Assembly (NCBI RefSeq): GCF_014204495.1 | Contig: NZ_JACHLN010000003.1 | Coordinates: 744,001-808,000, forward strand | Source: Sphingomonas kyeonggiensis | Lineage (GTDB): Bacteria; Pseudomonadota; Alphaproteobacteria; Sphingomonadales; Sphingomonadaceae | Length of the DNA stretch: 64,000 bases | Reading direction: 5' to 3' | In this document: one piece after another, positions 60,576-64,000 of the stretch | How the letters are laid out: each line of letters opens with the position of its first letter | Numbering within the stretch: position 1 is the first letter of the stretch | Notes under the pieces: generated by a model | The model's database searches: none | Told to the model about the DNA's origin: nothing | The model's input: the letters and a program-made list of their open reading frames with translations, nothing else | Made by a program: the position numbers and the translations under genes

Positions 60576-61934
60576 GTGACCGATCCGGCTGCAACCGACC
60601 ATATGACCGAGGCACGCGCCGCGCTCGCCGAAGCGATGGCGCTGCACGAACAGGGTAACCTCGAAGGCGCCGAAGCCGGCTATCGCAAGGTGCTGGCGCA
60701 GGACTATCGCCCGACCGACGTGCTGCCGTTGCTCGCGGGCCTGCTCGGCCGCCTGACGCGCCCCGAAGATGCACTCGTCGCCTGGGACCAGCTGCTCGCG
60801 ATCGAGCCCGATCATGCCGTGGCGCTGCATGAAAAGGGGCTGACGCTGCACTGGCTCGGCCGCACCGGCGACGCGATCGCGACGCTCGAGCGCGCCAACG
60901 CGGTCGATCCCGACAACCCGATCGCGATCGGCAATCTGGCCGTGGTGCTGGCCGATGCCGGCCGAAACCTCGACGCGCTCCAGCATTTCCGCCGCGCGCT
61001 GGCGCTTCAGCCCGACAATCTGCACCTGCGCCATCAGGTCCGACGACTGGGGTCGGGATCGGTGCCCTTCTGGCACATCCCGATGATGAACGACGCGCCG
61101 CGCAACGACGCGTTCGAGGACGCCATCAAGGCGGCGATCGCCGTGACCGGCCCCGACGCCCGCGTGCTCGACATCGGCGCGGGCAGCGGCCTGCTGTCGC
61201 TGATGGCCGCGCGTGCCGGGGCAAGGAAGGTCGTGGCGTGCGAGATGGATCCGATGATCGCCGACATGGCGCAGCGGATCGTCGCCCAGAACGGCTATGC
61301 CGATCGGGTCACGGTGCACGCCAAGCCCTCGACCGAACTCGCCATCGGCACCGAACTCGATGCGCCGGCCGATATTCTGGTCTCGGAAATCCTCTCGAGC
61401 GACCTGCTGACCGAGAAGGTGCTCGACACGTTCGAGGACGCGCATCGCCGGCTGCTCGCACCCGATGCGATCGTGATCCCGCGTGCGGCGAGTGCGATGG
61501 GGTGCCTGGTGGCGAGCGAGAACCTGGCCGACTATTCCTTTGTCGGCGAGGTTTCGGGGTTCGATCTTTCCGCCTTCACTGCTTTCGCGCCGCAGCGCCT
61601 GCCGATCCACGGCACGATGACCGCATGGGATCGCCTGTCGGACGATCTGGAGCTCGTTCGCCTCGACCTGACGCAGAAGAAGCATGACGCCGTGCTCGCG
61701 CGGCTGAGCATTCCGGTCACCGCGAGCGGACGCGCCATCGGCATCGTCCAGTGGATGCATATCGACCTGTGGGAAGGCGTGACGTTCGACAACCATCCCG
61801 ACCGCTATACCGATGGCGGCTGGCTCCAGCTGCTGCACAGCTTCCCCGAACCGATCGATGTGGTGGCGGGCCAGACGCTGGACATCGCGGTCGGTCATGA
61901 CCGGATCACGCTGATCCTGCTCCCGCTCGCCTAG
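60576..61934 (+). CDS. TPR protein with PRMT7/9-like arginine-methyltransferase domain
   Basis: 452 residues from GTG 60576 with AGGAAG upstream. Residues about 12-155 are tetratricopeptide repeats (ALHEKGLTLHWLGRTGDA, IAIGNLAVVLADAGRNLDA). Residues about 165-450 form a methyltransferase: WHIPMMNDAPRNDAF entry motif, motif I VLDIGAGSGLLSLMAARAGA (197-216), acidic motif ACEMDP (221-226), and double-Glu loop Glu271 and Glu280 (SEILSSDLLTE) with the nine-residue spacing of eukaryotic PRMTs. KPSTELAIG and EDAHRRLL resemble human PRMT7. It likely methylates arginine of a protein recruited by the TPRs. Confidence 0.85.
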   Translation: MTDPAATDHMTEARAALAEAMALHEQGNLEGAEAGYRKVLAQDYRPTDVLPLLAGLLGRLTRPEDALVAWDQLLAIEPDHAVALHEKGLTLHWLGRTGDAIATLERANAVDPDNPIAIGNLAVVLADAGRNLDALQHFRRALALQPDNLHLRHQVRRLGSGSVPFWHIPMMNDAPRNDAFEDAIKAAIAVTGPDARVLDIGAGSGLLSLMAARAGARKVVACEMDPMIADMAQRIVAQNGYADRVTVHAKPSTELAIGTELDAPADILVSEILSSDLLTEKVLDTFEDAHRRLLAPDAIVIPRAASAMGCLVASENLADYSFVGEVSGFDLSAFTAFAPQRLPIHGTMTAWDRLSDDLELVRLDLTQKKHDAVLARLSIPVTASGRAIGIVQWMHIDLWEGVTFDNHPDRYTDGGWLQLLHSFPEPIDVVAGQTLDIAVGHDRITLILLPLA

Positions 61935-61965
61935 CCCTTTAGCTGCGCGAAGATGCTGCTGCGCC

Positions 61966-62322
61966 TCAGCCTTGGCGCAGCAACCAGGTGAGCGCCGTTT
62001 CGGCGCGCCCGAAGATGCGCAGATAGGGTTGCGTCATCTCGCGGCGGATCTGCATGCGGGCAATCGCGCTTTCGGTGACGATCGCGATACGGCTGGCCAC
62101 CGGAAAGCCGGCGAAGTGGCGGCGAAAGGCCGCCACCGCGGCCTGCGCCTGCACGCCGCTACGGCGCATGTCCATGCGCAGGAGATAGCCGGGCGCGAAA
62201 CCCTCGGCATCGAACTGGTCGCGCAGCTTGCGGGCATAGTCGCCGACTTCGTCAGGCCCGAACATCGCAAGCCACTCGATATCGAGCAGATTCAGCTCTT
62301 TACGGAAGGCAACGCGGTACAT
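61966..62322 (-). CDS. Small SpoIIAA/STAS-like protein of unknown function
   Basis: 118 residues, ATG 62322. Alternating helix/strand pattern with FRKELNLLDIEWLAMF, a central PGYLLRMDMRRSG and the final strand-helix RIFGRAETALTWLLRQ; the size and pattern are compatible with the SpoIIAA-like STAS fold used by many short alphaproteobacterial proteins. No catalytic or membrane feature. A weak call by pattern only. It stands alone between the PRMT-like and thioesterase genes. Confidence 0.5.
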   Translation of the reverse strand: MYRVAFRKELNLLDIEWLAMFGPDEVGDYARKLRDQFDAEGFAPGYLLRMDMRRSGVQAQAAVAAFRRHFAGFPVASRIAIVTESAIARMQIRREMTQPYLRIFGRAETALTWLLRQG

Positions 62323-62424
62323 GTGGCCGCTCTTGCAGCCAAAGGTTAAAGGAATCTAGACCGTGCCCAGTGCGAAACGATTTGTCATGGGCACGCCGCC
62401 GGGAAGCGCGCGCGGCTACCGCGC

Positions 62425-62835
62425 CTAGCCTTCGTCCTTGACGAAGAACTTGTCGATCACTTCGCGGGCCAGCCGTGCCGGACGCAGCGTTTCGGCATCG
62501 AGGCAGCACCAGCTCGACTTGACCTCGGCCAGCACTTCGCCGCCACGGCGGATCACCGTCTCGTAGAAAGCGCGCGCGCCCTGGACCTTTTCCAGCAGCA
62601 CCGTGGCGACCACGTCATCCTCGAGGAAGGCGGGCTTGCGATAGGTGATCTCGTGCTTGAGCGCGACCCAGAGATGCTCGGCCACCGCCTCGACCGGCGC
62701 CAGCGCCTGCCAGTGGCTGATCACCGCTTCCTGCACCCACTTCAGATAGGAAGCGTTGTTCACATGCCCCATGAAGTCGATATCGTCCTGAGCGACGTCG
62801 ATCGGGAATTCATAGGGGAGCGCGGTTCCGGACAT
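62425..62835 (-). CDS. Hot-dog-fold acyl-CoA thioesterase (YbgC/FadM-like)
   Basis: 136 residues from ATG 62835; the frame is open further but the family start is here. 4HBT motif DDIDFMGHVNNASYLKWVQE (residues about 15-34) carries the catalytic Asp, and HEITYRKPAFLEDDVVATV the following strand region. It hydrolyses acyl-CoA, probably medium or branched chains, in the cytoplasm. No neighbouring acyl-CoA genes narrow the substrate. Confidence 0.9.
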   Translation of the reverse strand: MSGTALPYEFPIDVAQDDIDFMGHVNNASYLKWVQEAVISHWQALAPVEAVAEHLWVALKHEITYRKPAFLEDDVVATVLLEKVQGARAFYETVIRRGGEVLAEVKSSWCCLDAETLRPARLAREVIDKFFVKDEG

Positions 62836-63014
62836 GTTTCCGGAATGTAGCGCATCAAGCGTTTCGAAGCGACTAAAATCCCCGGAAAACTGCGGCTTTT
62901 GCGCAAAGGGCGCTTGCCGTAGCGTCATTGCGCAACCGCCAGGTTCAGAGATGCGGTTTTGCTCCCCGGACTCCGTCCCAACCCGCGTCGGGTAGTCACG
63001 GGAAGGAATCGCCC

Positions 63015-63713
63015 ATGAAGCTCCGCCACGCCGCGCCGGCGCTCGCCCTGCTCACCGCAACAGCCTGTGCGCCCGTCCAGATGCGCCTGCCCGTCACTTC
63101 CCCAGAGCGGACCGAACAGGCGGTGCTCGAAGGCATTGGCGACGATCACCACGGCGAATTCACCCTGGCCGAATATGACGGCAGCTTCGTGCGCGGCGCC
63201 GGCTATCGCTGGTTCGGCAACGGGATCGGCGAAGCAGTGCAACTGGATGGCGGTGCCGCCTTCATCGTGCGCGGCGGAGAGATCCGGGGCGAGCTGAGCG
63301 CGGAATGCCGGTCCTCCGCCACCGATGTCGGCACCGGTGCGATCACCATCCGCACGCGCGGCATGGCCTATCGCTGCCGCTATGCCCGCGACCGCGAGCC
63401 AATCGCCGCACGGCTCGTGCTCGACGAGCGCGGCGCGCTGATGCGCGAGGAGCGGCGCGGCCATATCGATCTGGAGGGCGTGCGGATCGACCTGCGCTCC
63501 GAGCATCGCCTTGCAGGCAGCGGCCTGCCGATGGCGATGCCGCTCGGCTACGTCTTCTCGATCGGTGGCGACGTGATCGGCGGAGTCGACCTGAACGGTC
63601 GGTCAAAGCGCGTGCTTCTGCCCCGCGACCCGGCGTTGCGCGAAGCGGCGGTGGCGGCCGCACTCTCGCTGGCGCTGTTCATCGATGCCGAGATCGGCGA
63701 GATGTCGGAATAA
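63015..63713 (+). CDS. Putative lipoprotein (232 aa)
   Basis: 232 residues from ATG 63015 with GGAAGGA upstream; the frame is open to 62928 but this start yields a signal sequence. Lipobox LTATAC with Cys near residue 19 after the hydrophobic ALALLTAT. The mature part has FTLAEYDGSFVRGAGYRWFG, then beta-strand-rich sequence with Cys in AECRSS and YRCRYAR, ending in a helix-rich tail. No family recognised. It is 87 bases upstream of the next, right-edge gene. Confidence 0.65.
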   Translation: MKLRHAAPALALLTATACAPVQMRLPVTSPERTEQAVLEGIGDDHHGEFTLAEYDGSFVRGAGYRWFGNGIGEAVQLDGGAAFIVRGGEIRGELSAECRSSATDVGTGAITIRTRGMAYRCRYARDREPIAARLVLDERGALMREERRGHIDLEGVRIDLRSEHRLAGSGLPMAMPLGYVFSIGGDVIGGVDLNGRSKRVLLPRDPALREAAVAAALSLALFIDAEIGEMSE

Positions 63714-63800
63714 TTGGCCTTACCACTTGACTCGAAAACGTCGGGCCAACATCGTCCCAGCATAGCCGCGATGACAGCGGTAGCATGATGGGGATGTCCG

Positions 63801-64000
63801 ATGAAACTGAAGCTCGCCGCCGCTCTGGCCGGAGTCGCACTCACCACCGCCGGCAGCGGCATGGCCCGCCCGCTTGCGCCGGCAGTGGCGGCTGCCCCCG
63901 CCCTGCCCAGCCGCGCGCAGGTGATGGCATCGATGGAGCGCGTCGCCGACTGGCAGCTCACCCATCTCGACGACCTCAGCTACATGCCCGCCGCGCGCCC
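63801..64000 (+). CDS. Probable GH88/GH105 glycoside hydrolase, N-terminal part (partial)
   Basis: Start ATG 63801; the frame runs off the right edge after about 66 codons. Signal peptide about 1-23 (LAAALAGVALTTAGSGMA). Residues 47-66 read MERVADWQLTHLDDLSYMPA, the N-terminal signature of the GH88/GH105 unsaturated uronyl/rhamnogalacturonyl hydrolase group. It would remove unsaturated uronic acid from pectin-derived oligosaccharides, which fits the pectinesterase at 43700. Only the start is visible, so the family call is tentative. Confidence 0.6.
   Translation, partial: MKLKLAAALAGVALTTAGSGMARPLAPAVAAAPALPSRAQVMASMERVADWQLTHLDDLSYMPAAR

Overview
This window looks like a chromosomal segment of a Sphingomonadaceae alphaproteobacterium (Sphingomonas-like). 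It is GC-rich and densely packed, with many ATGA or TGATG gene overlaps. Lineage markers are the exosortase-A (XrtA) type polysaccharide genes, a TonB-dependent receptor, the split glycine decarboxylase GcvPA/GcvPB, a tandem glycine riboswitch, the ispH-thrB-rnhA order, a CtrA-type TTAA-N7-TTAA site and GANTC-rich upstream regions. I see no tRNA, rRNA, transposase, prophage block or CRISPR array. The genus is inferred from protein motifs and gene order only.

Layout. 1-2.1 kb: the 3' part of an R-body (refractile body) operon. It holds the end of a RebB protein, two more RebB-like proteins, an unrecognised 340-aa protein and a 70-aa protein with a Lys/Pro tail, and it closes on a terminator. 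2.1-10.6 kb: a TonB-dependent receptor divergent from a sugar-dehydrogenase-like lipoprotein, then a secreted VWA protein, an aldehyde dehydrogenase and an exported protein. 10.6-15.5 kb: a quinone oxidoreductase and SLC13-type permease pair, small proteins, and an S24 repressor facing a small Cro-like gene across a TAGGAA operator cluster. 15.5-20.4 kb: XrtA-associated glycosyltransferase, O-glycosylation ligase and acyltransferase. 20.4-28.9 kb: DJ-1-like protein, topoisomerase IB, MscS channel, MaoC hydratase with thiolase, glucokinase-like protein, stress protein and PHA depolymerase. 29-36 kb: ABC exporter, orphan histidine kinase, ohr/ohrR, saccharopine-dehydrogenase-like reductase. 36-40 kb: rnr and glpD.

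40-43.7 kb: a PilZ protein behind a CtrA-type site, then a Tad-type cluster: a TadG-like protein carrying a long Gly/Asn/Ser-rich repeat region, and two TadE-like pseudopilins. 43.7-47 kb (minus strand): proS, a TIGR02466-type oxygenase and a pectinesterase, translationally coupled. 47-52 kb: a DMT transporter, a DUF938 methyltransferase, membrane proteins, a secreted tail-collar protein and a DUF2236 protein. 52-57.2 kb: the glycine cleavage operon gcvT-gcvH-lipoprotein-gcvPA-gcvPB behind a tandem glycine riboswitch. 57.3-64 kb: a lipoprotein, ispH, thrB, rnhA, a TPR protein with a PRMT7/9-like arginine-methyltransferase domain, a thioesterase, small proteins and the start of a probable GH88/105 hydrolase.

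The strongest leads for new biology are the R-body operon with its two unrecognised members, the bacterial TPR-PRMT-like protein, two upstream modules sharing sequence blocks in the same order (34.2 and 46.9 kb), three 89-bp palindromic repeats, and the 25.1-25.6 kb gap, which holds twin hairpins with identical loops, a 30-codon membrane microprotein frame and a LacI-type operator. All functional statements rest on motif recognition by eye; no database search was run.
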